From positions 1-55,733 of the forward strand of contig DASTKH010000051.1 in the NCBI GenBank assembly GCA_035716025.1: a stretch of DNA of 55,733 bases, written 5' to 3'. The stretch is from JADGHE01 sp035716025. Its GTDB lineage: Bacteria > Pseudomonadota > Alphaproteobacteria > Rhizobiales > Xanthobacteraceae. The position numbers were made by a program, and so were the translations under genes. The notes under the pieces are model-generated. The model made no database searches. It was not told the DNA's origin and worked only from the letters and a program-made list of their open reading frames with translations. Of this stretch, positions 8,527 through 16,822 are shown piece after piece (position 1 is the first letter of the stretch; each line of letters begins with the position of its first letter).

Positions 8527-9135
8527 ATGCAACCGCTGCGTCGCGATGCCGGACCATCGCACAGCACGAGCAGCCGCGCCGATATCCGGGCGCGCCTGAA
8601 GGACCTGATCCGCGCGCGCTCCTTCGGGCGCGGCAAGGTGAAGCTCGCCTCGGGCCGCGAGAGCGATTTCTATTTCGACATGAAGCCGACCATGCTGCAC
8701 CCCGCGGGCGCAGCCTGGCTTGCCGAGCTGACGCTCGACGCGATCGAGGGACTCGAAGTGGACGCGGTCGGCGGGCTCGAAATGGGTGCGGTGCCGCTCG
8801 CGGCAACTGCCGCGGCCTTCAGCCATCTGCGCGGGCGACCGCTCACGGCCTTCTTCGTGCGCAAGCGACCGAAGGAGCACGGGGCGCAGAAGCTCGTGGA
8901 GGGCTTGCCCAAAGGCGAGAGCCTCGCGGGCCGGCGCGTCGTCATCGTGGAGGACGTCGCAACGACGGGCGGGTCCGCCATTCAGGCCGTCAAGGCGGTG
9001 CGCGACGAGGGCGCGGAAATCGCCCTCGTGCTGACGATGGTCGACCGCCAGGAAGGCGCGGCCGAGACCTTCGCGACCGAGGGCATCCCCTTCCGGGCGC
9101 TGTTCACGGCGGACGAGTTTCTTCGCGATGCCTAG
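8527..9135 (+). CDS. pyrE: Orotate phosphoribosyltransferase
   Basis: PyrE joins orotate to PRPP to make orotidine 5'-monophosphate in pyrimidine synthesis. The 202-residue protein shows the family order: KLASGRESDFYFDMKPTML near the N-terminus, VGGLEMGAVPLA, FFVRKRPKEHG, and the PRPP-binding loop VVIVEDVATTGGSA. The ATG at 8527 gives a 13-residue shorter product than the in-frame upstream ATG at 8485 and fits the family better. It lies 33 bases upstream of bioY on the same strand. Confidence 0.95.
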   Translation: MQPLRRDAGPSHSTSSRADIRARLKDLIRARSFGRGKVKLASGRESDFYFDMKPTMLHPAGAAWLAELTLDAIEGLEVDAVGGLEMGAVPLAATAAAFSHLRGRPLTAFFVRKRPKEHGAQKLVEGLPKGESLAGRRVVIVEDVATTGGSAIQAVKAVRDEGAEIALVLTMVDRQEGAAETFATEGIPFRALFTADEFLRDA

Positions 9136-9168
9136 CGGGCGGGCGCGACCGGACCGAAAGGAACGTCA

Positions 9169-9750
9169 ATGACCGATGCCGCGACCGAGAGCGCCGCGGA
9201 CTTCAGCCCGCTGCGGCTGCAAGCTCGCCCGCTGGGCGTTCAGATCGCCGCGATTGTGGCGGGGTCGCTCCTGCTCGCTCTCTCCTCACACGTTTCCGTG
9301 CCGATGATTCCCGTGCCGATCACCATGCAAACCTTTGCGGTGACGCTCGTCGGGGCGCTGTATGGATGGCGGCTTGGCGCCATCACCATTCTCGTCTGGC
9401 TCATCGAAGGGGCCGCCGGCCTGCCGGTGCTGGCACCGGGCGGCGCAACCGGCATCGCCCGTTTCGCCGGGCCGACCGCGGGCTATCTTTTGGCATTTCC
9501 GCTTGCAGGCGCGGCGGTCGGCTGGCTCGCCGAGCGCGGTTGGAACGGCCGCCGGCCGTTCCTCGCTTTCGCGGCGATGTTGATCGGCAATGCGCTCTGC
9601 CTGCTGCTCGGCGCGGCTTGGCTCGCCACCATTGTCGGCGTCGAGCGGGCGATCGCGGCGGGGGTCACACCATTCATTCTCGGCGGAGTGCTGAAATCGG
9701 CGCTCGGCGCCGCGGCATTGCGGGCGTTCACGCCGGTCCGCTCGGCGTGA
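9169..9750 (+). CDS. bioY: Biotin transporter BioY
   Basis: This 193-residue integral membrane protein carries the BioY signature: VPMIPVPITMQTFAVTL followed by GALYG and, later, GLPVLAPGGA and GPTAGYL. About six membrane helices are predicted. BioY is the substrate-binding unit of ECF-type biotin transport. No bioM/bioN energizing genes are visible, so it may act alone or with a module elsewhere. AAAGGAACG precedes the ATG by a few bases. It is probably co-transcribed with pyrE, though the two functions are unrelated. Confidence 0.93.
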   Translation: MTDAATESAADFSPLRLQARPLGVQIAAIVAGSLLLALSSHVSVPMIPVPITMQTFAVTLVGALYGWRLGAITILVWLIEGAAGLPVLAPGGATGIARFAGPTAGYLLAFPLAGAAVGWLAERGWNGRRPFLAFAAMLIGNALCLLLGAAWLATIVGVERAIAAGVTPFILGGVLKSALGAAALRAFTPVRSA

Positions 9751-9892
9751 ACGCAGGCAAGGCGGACGTTGATGGCGGTTGACGATGACGAAAAGTCCGC
9801 TCGGCTGCTGGTCATCGAAAACTTACAGTGTTCGACGGTCCGCGGTCCGGCCGGAGAAGCGCCGGGTTTGCGAGCGGCACCCGAGCTGATGT

Positions 9893-11107
9893 CTAAAAGA
9901 ATGCCTGGATGCCCGTCTGCGCGCGCCCGAGGATGAGCGCGTGGATGTCATGGGTACCCTCGTAGGTGTTCACCGTTTCGAGATTGCACAGCACGCGCAT
10001 GACGTGAAACTCGTCGGAAATGCCGTTGCCGCCGTGCATGTCCCGGGCAAGCCGTGCAATCTCCAGCGCCTTGCCGCAATTGTTGCGTTTCATGAGTGAG
10101 ATCGCCTCCGGCGCGGCGCGGCCCTCGTCCATGAGCCGTCCGAGCCGCAGGGCGCCGGCAAGGCCAAGCGCAATCTCGGTCTGCATGTCGGCAAGCTTCT
10201 TCTGGACGAGCTGATTGGCGGCGAGGGGCCGGCGGAACTGCTTGCGGTCGAGCACGTATTGGCGCGCGCGGTGCCAGCAGAACTCGGCCGCGCCCATCGC
10301 GCCCCAGGCGATGCCGTAGCGAGCGCGATTGAGACATCCGAACGGCCCGCCGAGCCCCTTCGCATTGGGAAGCAGGTTCTCGTCGGGCACGAAGCAATCA
10401 TCCAACACGACCTCACCCGTCAACGAGGCGCGCAGCGAAAGCTTGCCCTCGATCTTCGGCGTCGAAAAGCCTTTGGTGCCGCGCTCGACGATGAAGCCGC
10501 GGATCGTCTCGTCGAGCTTGGCCCAGATGACCGCGACATCGGCGACCGGCGCGTTGGTGATCCAGGTCTTCGCGCCGTTGAGCCGGTAGCCGCCGGGCAC
10601 CTTCTCGGCGCGCGTCACCATTGAACCGGGGTCGGAGCCGTGGTTCGGTTCCGTGAGCCCGAAGCAGCCGATCCACTCGCCGGTTGCGAGCTTCGGAAGA
10701 TAGTTGCGGCGCTGCTCCTCCGTGCCGTAGGCGTGGATGGGGTGCATCACGAGCGAGGACTGCACCGACATCGCCGAGCGGTAGCCGGAATCGACGCGCT
10801 CGATCTCGCGGGCGATCAACCCGTAGGACACATAGCCGAGCCCGGCGCCGCCATATTGCTCGGGAATCGTCGCCCCCAGCAGGCCGAGCGCCCCCATTTC
10901 GCTCATGATCTCGCGGTCGAACCGCTCCTCGCGATAAGCCGTAAGCACGCGCGGAAAGAGCTTCTCCTGGGCGTATTCGCGCGCGGTGTCCCGCACCAGG
11001 CGCTCCTCTTCCGTGAGCTCGCCTTCGAGGTCGAGCGGGTCTTCCCAGTTGAAAGCCTCGGCCTTGGCGGCGCGCGGCGTCTCGCGCGTTTCAACGGCAT
11101 GCGACAT
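9893..11107 (-). CDS. gcdH: Acyl-CoA dehydrogenase, glutaryl-CoA dehydrogenase-like
   Basis: This 404-residue flavoprotein matches glutaryl-CoA dehydrogenase, which oxidises and decarboxylates glutaryl-CoA to crotonyl-CoA in lysine, tryptophan and aromatic degradation. Evidence includes FNWEDPLDLEGELTEEER at the N-terminus, FGLTEPNHGSDPGSM (FAD/substrate region), TWITNAP, and the C-terminal NTYEGTHDIHALILGRAQTG containing the catalytic-base glutamate. The ATG at 11107 is preceded by AGGAGA at good spacing; an upstream in-frame ATG at 11170 lacks this. It stands alone on the minus strand, followed downstream by the end of bioY in convergent orientation. Confidence 0.9.
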   Translation of the reverse strand: MSHAVETRETPRAAKAEAFNWEDPLDLEGELTEEERLVRDTAREYAQEKLFPRVLTAYREERFDREIMSEMGALGLLGATIPEQYGGAGLGYVSYGLIAREIERVDSGYRSAMSVQSSLVMHPIHAYGTEEQRRNYLPKLATGEWIGCFGLTEPNHGSDPGSMVTRAEKVPGGYRLNGAKTWITNAPVADVAVIWAKLDETIRGFIVERGTKGFSTPKIEGKLSLRASLTGEVVLDDCFVPDENLLPNAKGLGGPFGCLNRARYGIAWGAMGAAEFCWHRARQYVLDRKQFRRPLAANQLVQKKLADMQTEIALGLAGALRLGRLMDEGRAAPEAISLMKRNNCGKALEIARLARDMHGGNGISDEFHVMRVLCNLETVNTYEGTHDIHALILGRAQTGIQAFF

Positions 11108-11291
11108 GATATTCTCCTGCGGCGGGGGCAAGGCGTGTTGTCGACTATGTCTTAGTGCGAATGAGCGCAAAGAACAAAGGCGAAGCCCACCGTCGTCTCG
11201 TGTGCCAGTGCCTGGGGGTTACGCCAAGCGGCATCCCCTCCGCCGCGCGGTCGCGCTCAGGTGCTGCCGCGCGCGGCAGGCAAGTTGGAGA

Positions 11292-12302
11292 TCATTTCAA
11301 TCCGAGCAGCGCCGCGGCGCGGCTGCCAAGGATCGACGCCTCCTGATCGACCGGCAGACCGGCCGCCTTTACCTTGGCGACGCAGTCGAAATTGCCCATG
11401 TCGAAAGGGTAGTCACTGCCGAGCAGCACGTGATCGGCCCCCGCCGTCTCGACGAGGAAACGCAGCGCCGCGGGGGAATGCGTGATCGTGTCGAAATAGA
11501 GGCGCGAAAGGGACGCCTCAGGACTCTCCTTGAGGTTCACTTTCGGCTCGGGCCGCACCTCCCAGCCATGAATGAAGCGGCCGCGCTGATACGGTACATA
11601 GCCGCCGCCATGGGCGAGAACGAATTTCAGGTTCGGATACCGTTCGAGGACCCCGCCGAAGACGAGCGAGGCGGCCGCCAGTGTCGTCTCGAACGGCAAG
11701 CCGACGAAATTCGCAAGATAATAGCGGCCCATCCGTTCTGCGCGCGTCGCATAATTGTTCGGGTGCACGAAGAATACGAAATCGTTCTCCACCGCGGCTT
11801 CCCACACCGGCTCAAGCGCCGGATCGTCGAGGTTGCGGCCGGCGATGTTCGAGGCAAGATGCGCGCCGCGCATGCCGTAGGTCCTGACCACGCGCCGAAG
11901 CTCGGCGGCGGCAAGATCGGGCGCCTGCATGGGCAGCGCCGCAAATCCCACGAAGCGGTCCGGGTGTCGCTTCACCACGCCGGCGATGTCCTCGTTCTGG
12001 ACGGCCGCGCATTCGGCCGCGAGCGCGGGCTCTTCCTCGTAGTAGAAGGTCTGCGTCGTGTGGGTCAGGACCTGAACGTCGACCCCGTGCCGATCCATGT
12101 CGCGCAGGCGGCGCTCGACGTCCCAAATGCCGCGCGGCACCACCACCTGCATCACGCGCCCGTCGATCTCCATGATCTCGGCCGCTTCCTCGCCCATGCC
12201 CTTGAGCAAGGGCGCGACCTTGGGCGAAAGCCGGGCCAGCCGCGCCATCGCGTCCGTCGTGAGAATGTGGTTATGGATGTCCACCGTGCGGGGCTTGGCC
12301 AT
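11292..12302 (-). CDS. Amidohydrolase-2 family, ACMSD-like decarboxylase or hydrolase
   Basis: This 336-residue TIM-barrel enzyme belongs to the group that includes aminocarboxymuconate-semialdehyde decarboxylase and related non-oxidative decarboxylases. It has the N-terminal metal motif VDIHNHI, a VFFVHPNNY strand supplying a histidine, LAHGGGYVPY, and LLGSDYPFDMG with the metal-binding aspartate. ATG 12302 starts at MAKPRTVDIHNH; a longer frame from 12377 adds a leader without support. The neighbouring glutaryl-CoA dehydrogenase could act in the same tryptophan or nitroaromatic breakdown path, but the genes are 184 bases apart and this link is inference. Confidence 0.85.
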   Translation of the reverse strand: MAKPRTVDIHNHILTTDAMARLARLSPKVAPLLKGMGEEAAEIMEIDGRVMQVVVPRGIWDVERRLRDMDRHGVDVQVLTHTTQTFYYEEEPALAAECAAVQNEDIAGVVKRHPDRFVGFAALPMQAPDLAAAELRRVVRTYGMRGAHLASNIAGRNLDDPALEPVWEAAVENDFVFFVHPNNYATRAERMGRYYLANFVGLPFETTLAAASLVFGGVLERYPNLKFVLAHGGGYVPYQRGRFIHGWEVRPEPKVNLKESPEASLSRLYFDTITHSPAALRFLVETAGADHVLLGSDYPFDMGNFDCVAKVKAAGLPVDQEASILGSRAAALLGLK

Positions 12303-12434
12303 ACGTTCCGTCCTGAGCTGACTGGAGAGACCGCGTTGCGGGCGCGGCGCGTGCATCAATAAGCCATTGCCCGGCATCTGTCAGGCCGGGCGCCTTGCGC
12401 CGACACGAGGACGTGCGGCGTCGCACCGATACCG

Positions 12435-12452
12435 CGGCCGGCTTGCCGGCCG
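12435..12452. repeat. Strong GC hairpin upstream of the MBL-fold gene
   Basis: CGGCCGGC and GCCGGCCG form a perfect eight-base-pair stem around TT. No T-run follows, so it is not a typical intrinsic terminator. It lies between the divergent amidohydrolase and MBL-fold genes and may be a dispersed palindrome or a 5'-leader structure. Confidence 0.4.
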
Positions 12453-12506
12453 GGCCGCCGCATGTTCAAACGCTGCCGGGCGCACTTGCGGCAAGGCAAA
12501 CGATCA

Positions 12507-13142
12507 ATGGCACGATTCCGCGCCGGCATCATCCCGGTCACGCCGTTTCAGCAGAACTGCACATTGCTCTGGGAAGAGGCGAGCCGGCGCGGCGCTGTGA
12601 TCGATCCCGGCGGCGACCTCGGGACCGTCGTCGACGCGATCAATGACAATGATATCGCGGTCGAGAAAATCCTGCTGACGCACGGCCACATCGATCATGC
12701 AGGGGGCGCGGCGGAGCTGAAGGAGCGGCTCGGGGTACCGATCGAAGGGCCGCACCGGGGCGACCTGCCGCTGCTCGAACGTCTTGCGGAAGCGGCGCGC
12801 GCCTACGGCATGGAAGCACGCGCCGTCACACCGGATCGATGGCTCGACGAAGGCGACACCGTTGCGATCGGCGAGATGATGTTCGACGTGTTTCACTGTC
12901 CCGGACACTCTCCGGGAAGCGTCGTGTTCGTCAACGCGCCGGCGCGCTTTGCGATCGTGGGGGACGTGCTGTTCAAGGGTTCGATCGGCCGCACCGATCT
13001 GCCCGGCGGAGACCACGCCGCCTTGATCCACGCCATCAAAACGAAACTGCTGCCGCTCGGTGACGACGTCGCCTTCATTTGCGGCCACGGGCCGCCCAGC
13101 ACGATCGGCGAGGAGCGGGCGACGAACCCCTTCCTGCGCTAA
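12507..13142 (+). CDS. Metallo-beta-lactamase-fold hydrolase, YcbL/glyoxalase II-like
   Basis: This 211-residue protein has the metallo-beta-lactamase metal motif THGHIDHAGG, a downstream CPGHSPGS histidine, GDVLFKGSIGRTDLPGG with the bridging aspartate, and FICGHGPPSTIGEE with the last histidine. That arrangement is typical of the small YcbL group of type II glyoxalases, which lack the C-terminal substrate domain of GloB. The likely role is hydrolysis of a glutathione thioester. ATG 12507 gives MARFRAGIIPVTPFQQNC, the usual N-terminus; an ATG at 12462 is possible. Confidence 0.88.
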   Translation: MARFRAGIIPVTPFQQNCTLLWEEASRRGAVIDPGGDLGTVVDAINDNDIAVEKILLTHGHIDHAGGAAELKERLGVPIEGPHRGDLPLLERLAEAARAYGMEARAVTPDRWLDEGDTVAIGEMMFDVFHCPGHSPGSVVFVNAPARFAIVGDVLFKGSIGRTDLPGGDHAALIHAIKTKLLPLGDDVAFICGHGPPSTIGEERATNPFLR

Positions 13143-13164
13143 GTCGGCAGCAAGCGGTCGAGAC

Positions 13165-13617
13165 TCACCAATAACGCCCGGTCGCACCCACCACGACAGT
13201 GACGATACCGAGCGCGAGATTGATCGCGACGAGAGCCCGGATCTGATCGAGCTGTTTAGCGGCGTCCGCAAACGCACCGGCATCGACCGCGATGCGGAAG
13301 CGCTTCCAGGGTGCAAAGACGAGGTGCAGGTAGAGCAGCATCATGACAATGCCGGTCCCCTGCATCACGTGCACGGAAAGGCCCACGCCGCGAAACCCTC
13401 CCATCCCGTAGAAGATCATGCCGTAGCCGCTCAGCAGCAGGACCGCGATGCCGACCCCGACCCACGGCAGGAACCGCGCAAACACACGCCGCCAGAGCGG
13501 CAACCGCACCGCCGTATCGAGCGCACTCGCGGCCGGACGGAGCACGAAATAGGCGAACGCCATCCCGCCTACCCAGAACAGGGCGGCAAGAACATGCAGA
13601 GCGAGCAACACAATCAT
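13165..13617 (-). CDS. CopD-like four-helix membrane protein
   Basis: This 150-residue protein has about four membrane helices. The first helix, LLALHVLAALFWVGGM, has the His and the W-GG pattern seen in the CopD family, and LSVHVMQGTGIVMM contains another conserved-looking histidine. Such proteins are annotated as copper-resistance or cytochrome b561-like membrane proteins; whether it binds copper or haem is not shown. The start is ATG 13617, since upstream codons in the frame would place a charged leader before the first helix. It converges on the MBL-fold gene with 22 bases between. Confidence 0.7.
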   Translation of the reverse strand: MIVLLALHVLAALFWVGGMAFAYFVLRPAASALDTAVRLPLWRRVFARFLPWVGVGIAVLLLSGYGMIFYGMGGFRGVGLSVHVMQGTGIVMMLLYLHLVFAPWKRFRIAVDAGAFADAAKQLDQIRALVAINLALGIVTVVVGATGRYW

Positions 13618-13723
13618 GCGGCCGGCCTTTGACGCGGTTGGATCGATGGGGGCGGAGATGCTAGCGCTCGTCCCCTTCGCAAGTCTAGGATCACCGTCCG
13701 CGCATAGGAGGGGAGGACCACGC

Positions 13724-14659
13724 ATGAAGGCGGTCGAAGTCAACGGAGATCACCGGCTCGTGCTCGCGGACGCGAAAATGCCCGAGCCACAGCGCAACGA
13801 GGCGCTGGTGCGCGTGCATGCGATCTCGCTCAATCGCGGCGAGGTTCGTCGTGCCGCGAGCGCCGCCGCCGGCTTCCGACCGGGCTGGGATTTCGCCGGC
13901 GTGGTCGAGGCGCCGGCCGGGGACGGCTCGGGGCCGAAGGCGGGCACCCGCGTGGTCGGCTTGATGCCGGTCGGCGCCTGGGCCGAGATGCTTGCCGCCC
14001 GCACCGACATGATTGCGCCGCTGCCCGACGGTGTTTCGTTCGCACAGGCCGCCTGCCTGCCCGTGGCCGGCCTGACGGCCCTGCATGCGCTGGCGCGGCG
14101 CGGCGACCTCATCGCCCGAAAGGTGCTGATCACCGGCGCATCCGGCGGAGTCGGCCATTTCGCCTGCCAACTCGCGAAAATCGCCGGCGCGCAAGTGATC
14201 GCGGCGATCCGTTCGGACGCGCATGTCGGCTTTGCACGCGCCCTCGGGGTCGACGACGTCGCGGTGGTGGGCGACGAACCGGCGCGTGCGGCCTCGCTCG
14301 GCCCGTACGATCTCATCCTCGAATCGATTGGCGGCGCCTCGCTCGCCGCTTCGGCGAAGATGCTTGCACCGGACGGGGTATGCGTCGCCTTCGGCGTGTC
14401 GGCCGGTCCGCAGGCGACGATCGACATCGCGCCGCTCTATTTCACCGGCCGCGCCTCCATCTACGGGCTCGGCCTGTTTCACGAACTCGCTCGCCGCGAA
14501 CCTGCGAATGTGGGACTTGAACGGCTGTTGTCCCTTCTCTCCCGCGGTCGGCTGAAGGTGCATGTCGCCGTGGAGGAGCCGTGGGAGGCGATCGACGAGG
14601 TGGCCCGCGATCTCATCGCGCGGCGCTATCTCGGCAAGGCGGTGCTGACGGTGAAATGA
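13724..14659 (+). CDS. Zinc-independent quinone oxidoreductase-like MDR protein
   Basis: This 311-residue medium-chain dehydrogenase/reductase has a GroES-like N-terminal half (ISLNRGEVRRA, GWDFAGVVE) and a Rossmann half with LITGASGGVGHFACQLAKIAGA, which binds NADPH. The cysteine and histidine zinc ligands of true alcohol dehydrogenases are missing, which places it with quinone oxidoreductases. GGAGGGGAGGA lies just before the ATG at 13724 and decides the start. It is divergent from the CopD-like gene. The physiological acceptor is unknown. Confidence 0.88.
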   Translation: MKAVEVNGDHRLVLADAKMPEPQRNEALVRVHAISLNRGEVRRAASAAAGFRPGWDFAGVVEAPAGDGSGPKAGTRVVGLMPVGAWAEMLAARTDMIAPLPDGVSFAQAACLPVAGLTALHALARRGDLIARKVLITGASGGVGHFACQLAKIAGAQVIAAIRSDAHVGFARALGVDDVAVVGDEPARAASLGPYDLILESIGGASLAASAKMLAPDGVCVAFGVSAGPQATIDIAPLYFTGRASIYGLGLFHELARREPANVGLERLLSLLSRGRLKVHVAVEEPWEAIDEVARDLIARRYLGKAVLTVK

Positions 14660-14683
14660 GGAATGGGAGCAAGCGGATCGCGC

Positions 14684-14956
14684 TCAGCGGCGGTATTGCG
14701 GGCGGCGCTGGCCGGAGCCGATCACCGGCGGCCGGTCCGACTTGTGGCGGAAGCTGATGCGGCCGCGCTCGAGGTCATAGGGCGACATTTCCACGACCAC
14801 ACGATCGCCCACGCCCGTGCGGATGCGGAATTTGCGCATTTTCCCGGCCGTGTAGGCCAAGATCTCGTGGTCGTTGTCGAGCCGCACCCGGAAGTTGCCG
14901 TCCGGCAAGACTTCGGTGACCACGCCGTCAAATTCCAGCAGATCCTCTTTCGCCAT
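14684..14956 (-). CDS. infA: Translation initiation factor IF-1
   Basis: This 90-residue protein is a clear IF-1: MAKEDLLEFDGVVTEVLPDG, FRVRLDNDHEILAYTAGKMRK, IRTGVGDRV and SPYDLERGRISFR. It is an OB-fold protein that binds the 30S A site with IF-2 and IF-3. The C-terminal tail after DRPPVIGSGQRR is longer than in Escherichia coli, as is common in alphaproteobacteria. The MDR gene converges on it, leaving 24 bases between stops. Confidence 0.97.
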   Translation of the reverse strand: MAKEDLLEFDGVVTEVLPDGNFRVRLDNDHEILAYTAGKMRKFRIRTGVGDRVVVEMSPYDLERGRISFRHKSDRPPVIGSGQRRPQYRR

Positions 14957-15259
14957 ATCCCGTCCTTACCGCAAGAGCCGGAAAAGCCGCAACCGTTTTC
15001 GCCTGCCCCGCACGATTCGCCAGACATGGCGGCTCATGCGCGAGGCAGGTCCGGGGACCGGCTCCCCCGAAGCCCGTGCGGGCCGGCGACGGATTGCAAC
15101 GCAAACCCCCGAACAAGGCCCGCCGACACGGGCCAGACATCTTGTGCTGATATGAAACGCGGCGGCACCGGTTTCAAGGCACCACGCCGGCCAAAGACGG
15201 GCCCTCAAGCCGCGCGCGGGGCCCGATGCGGGCTTGCGCGGCCGCGTGCCGCAACTTAG
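14957..15259. other. Intergenic region upstream of infA and the phosphatase-like gene
   Basis: About 300 bases between divergent genes. It must carry the infA promoter on the minus strand and the promoter of the phosphatase-like gene on the plus strand. I find no convincing -35/-10 pair, terminator or RNA fold, and the short frames here are shadows. Confidence 0.4.
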
Positions 15260-15883
15260 GTGTCGGTTGTGACCTCCCTCGACATATCGATGCTGACGAT
15301 CTGCGGCCTGGAAGAGCTCAGCCAGCACGTCGGCACGCCCGTGACCCACGTGCTCTCGATCCTTGATCCGGAGCAGCCCGACCCGGTGATCTTCGGGGAC
15401 TTTCCGCACCTTGCCCGCAAGGTGTTGCGCTTCCACGATGTCGTCGAACCGACCCTGCCCGGCCAGGTGCGGCCGCGCCGCGAGCATGTGGAGGAGATTC
15501 TCGCCTTCGGCACGACGCTCAAGGAGACGGCGAACGGTCAGGGCGCGCACCTGCTCGTGCATTGCCACGCCGGCATCTCGCGTTCGAGCGCTGCGATGAC
15601 GGCGCTGCTCGCGCAGCTCGATCCGCAGCGGCCGGCCGAGGCGATCGTGACGCAGATCGTCGCGATCCGCCCGAAGGCCTGGCCGAATTTGCTGATAATC
15701 GAGTCTGCTGACGACCTGCTGCGCCGCGAGGGCACGCTGATCGACGCGGTCGGCCGCCTCTACGCGCGGCAGCTCGAGCGCTTTCCGCACATCGCCGATT
15801 TCATGAAAGCGAGCGGGCGCCTCCGCGAGGTCGAACTCGGCCTGGCCGCGCGGGAAGCGCGGCGCCGTGCGCCGTCCGCCTGA
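15260..15883 (+). CDS. Tyrosine-phosphatase-like protein with intact CX5R loop
   Basis: This protein of up to 207 residues contains the phosphatase P-loop LVHCHAGISRSSAAM, an intact C-X5-R motif, followed by helices typical of the cysteine-phosphatase fold. Aspartates in FHDVVEP are candidates for the general acid. The N-terminal TICGLEEL and VTHVLSILDP also occur in this bacterial group. The start is uncertain: GTG 15260, GTG 15269 and ATG 15290 are all in frame and no clear ribosome-binding site favours one. The substrate may be a phosphotyrosine protein or another phosphate ester. It stands as a single gene. Confidence 0.82.
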   Translation: MSVVTSLDISMLTICGLEELSQHVGTPVTHVLSILDPEQPDPVIFGDFPHLARKVLRFHDVVEPTLPGQVRPRREHVEEILAFGTTLKETANGQGAHLLVHCHAGISRSSAAMTALLAQLDPQRPAEAIVTQIVAIRPKAWPNLLIIESADDLLRREGTLIDAVGRLYARQLERFPHIADFMKASGRLREVELGLAAREARRRAPSA

Positions 15884-16068
15884 TACCGCCTTCCCCCCGC
15901 CTCACGCAAACGTGCTGAGCAAGCCTGCGCGCGGCCTTGCGGCCCGGCAGGAAGACCTTAATCTTTCGCGCATGAGCATGGCGGCTCGCCCTCGCCTGCG
16001 GCAGGCGAAGGCTTGGCCGTTCGCCTTCCCGCACGCTGCGCGGCAAGAGACCCAAGAAACGCCGCCCG

Positions 16069-16758
16069 ATGCCATCGCACGCCTCGTCGCTGTTTTCCGC
16101 TCCTCGCTTCATCGCCGCGGCGTTCGCGCTTGCCCTCGCACTTGCCGGACGCGAAGCTTCAGCCGGCATGGTCGTCGCAAAGCGCGTGGACAATCCCGAC
16201 GGCTCGTCCTCCTTCGCGAGCAAATGGTCGCTGCCGACGGACTGGGACACGAAGTTGGGCGTCGATTTCACGCTTCCGGAAGAAGGCGCCGTGGCAACGC
16301 CCGCCGGGGCGGCCGAGACCGCCGGCGCCGGGGCGGCCTGGGCATCTCTCTCTGTTCCGGACCGTTGGTTGCCGGTGTGGGAGAAGGCCTCGCTTGATGC
16401 CCGCATCGACCCCTATGGGGCTGAAAGCCGGCTTTCGACGACCTTCAGCCGCACGCTGGCGGCCGGGCGCGATCTCGCGCTCACGGTCGCACACAGCATT
16501 GCCGTGACCCATAGCGACGCGGCGCCGGAGGCCGCCGACGCGGTGAGCGGCGGCGGCAGTGTGAACGTTCGGCTTCTCTCGACCGCGACGACGCTTTCCG
16601 CCGGCACGACGCTTTCGAGCGCGGGCGAGCCATGGTCGGCAACGCTTTCGGCCGGACAGACGCTGTTCGGCGGCATCCAACTCAACGCCGCGCTGAGCGA
16701 GAGCGAATCGGGCGCGGGCGACCGCCGCATCGGCGCAAGCTACCGCCGGCGGTTCTGA
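16069..16758 (+). CDS. Exported hypothetical protein, beta-strand-rich
   Basis: I do not recognise a characterised family. The 229-residue product begins with a clear signal peptide: a hydrophobic stretch FIAAAFALALALA and an ASA cleavage site near residue 32. The mature part has alternating polar and hydrophobic residues with many Thr, Ser and Ala (for example LLSTATTLSAGTTLSS) and ends in ASYRRRF with a terminal phenylalanine, as many outer-membrane beta-barrels do. A small outer-membrane or periplasmic protein is the likely reading. The start at 16069 gives the signal peptide. Confidence 0.6.
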   Translation: MPSHASSLFSAPRFIAAAFALALALAGREASAGMVVAKRVDNPDGSSSFASKWSLPTDWDTKLGVDFTLPEEGAVATPAGAAETAGAGAAWASLSVPDRWLPVWEKASLDARIDPYGAESRLSTTFSRTLAAGRDLALTVAHSIAVTHSDAAPEAADAVSGGGSVNVRLLSTATTLSAGTTLSSAGEPWSATLSAGQTLFGGIQLNAALSESESGAGDRRIGASYRRRF

Positions 16759-16822
16759 GGCGGGACGCAGCGAGCGCGGGCTTCCCCCCGCCGGTGTCGC
16801 CTGCGGGCGTCGGAGCGAAGCC

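Noticed and set aside
9772..9936. A 54-codon frame after bioY (MAVDDDEKSARLL start)
   Set aside because: It has no ribosome-binding site I can see and its last third runs antisense into the acyl-CoA dehydrogenase gene.
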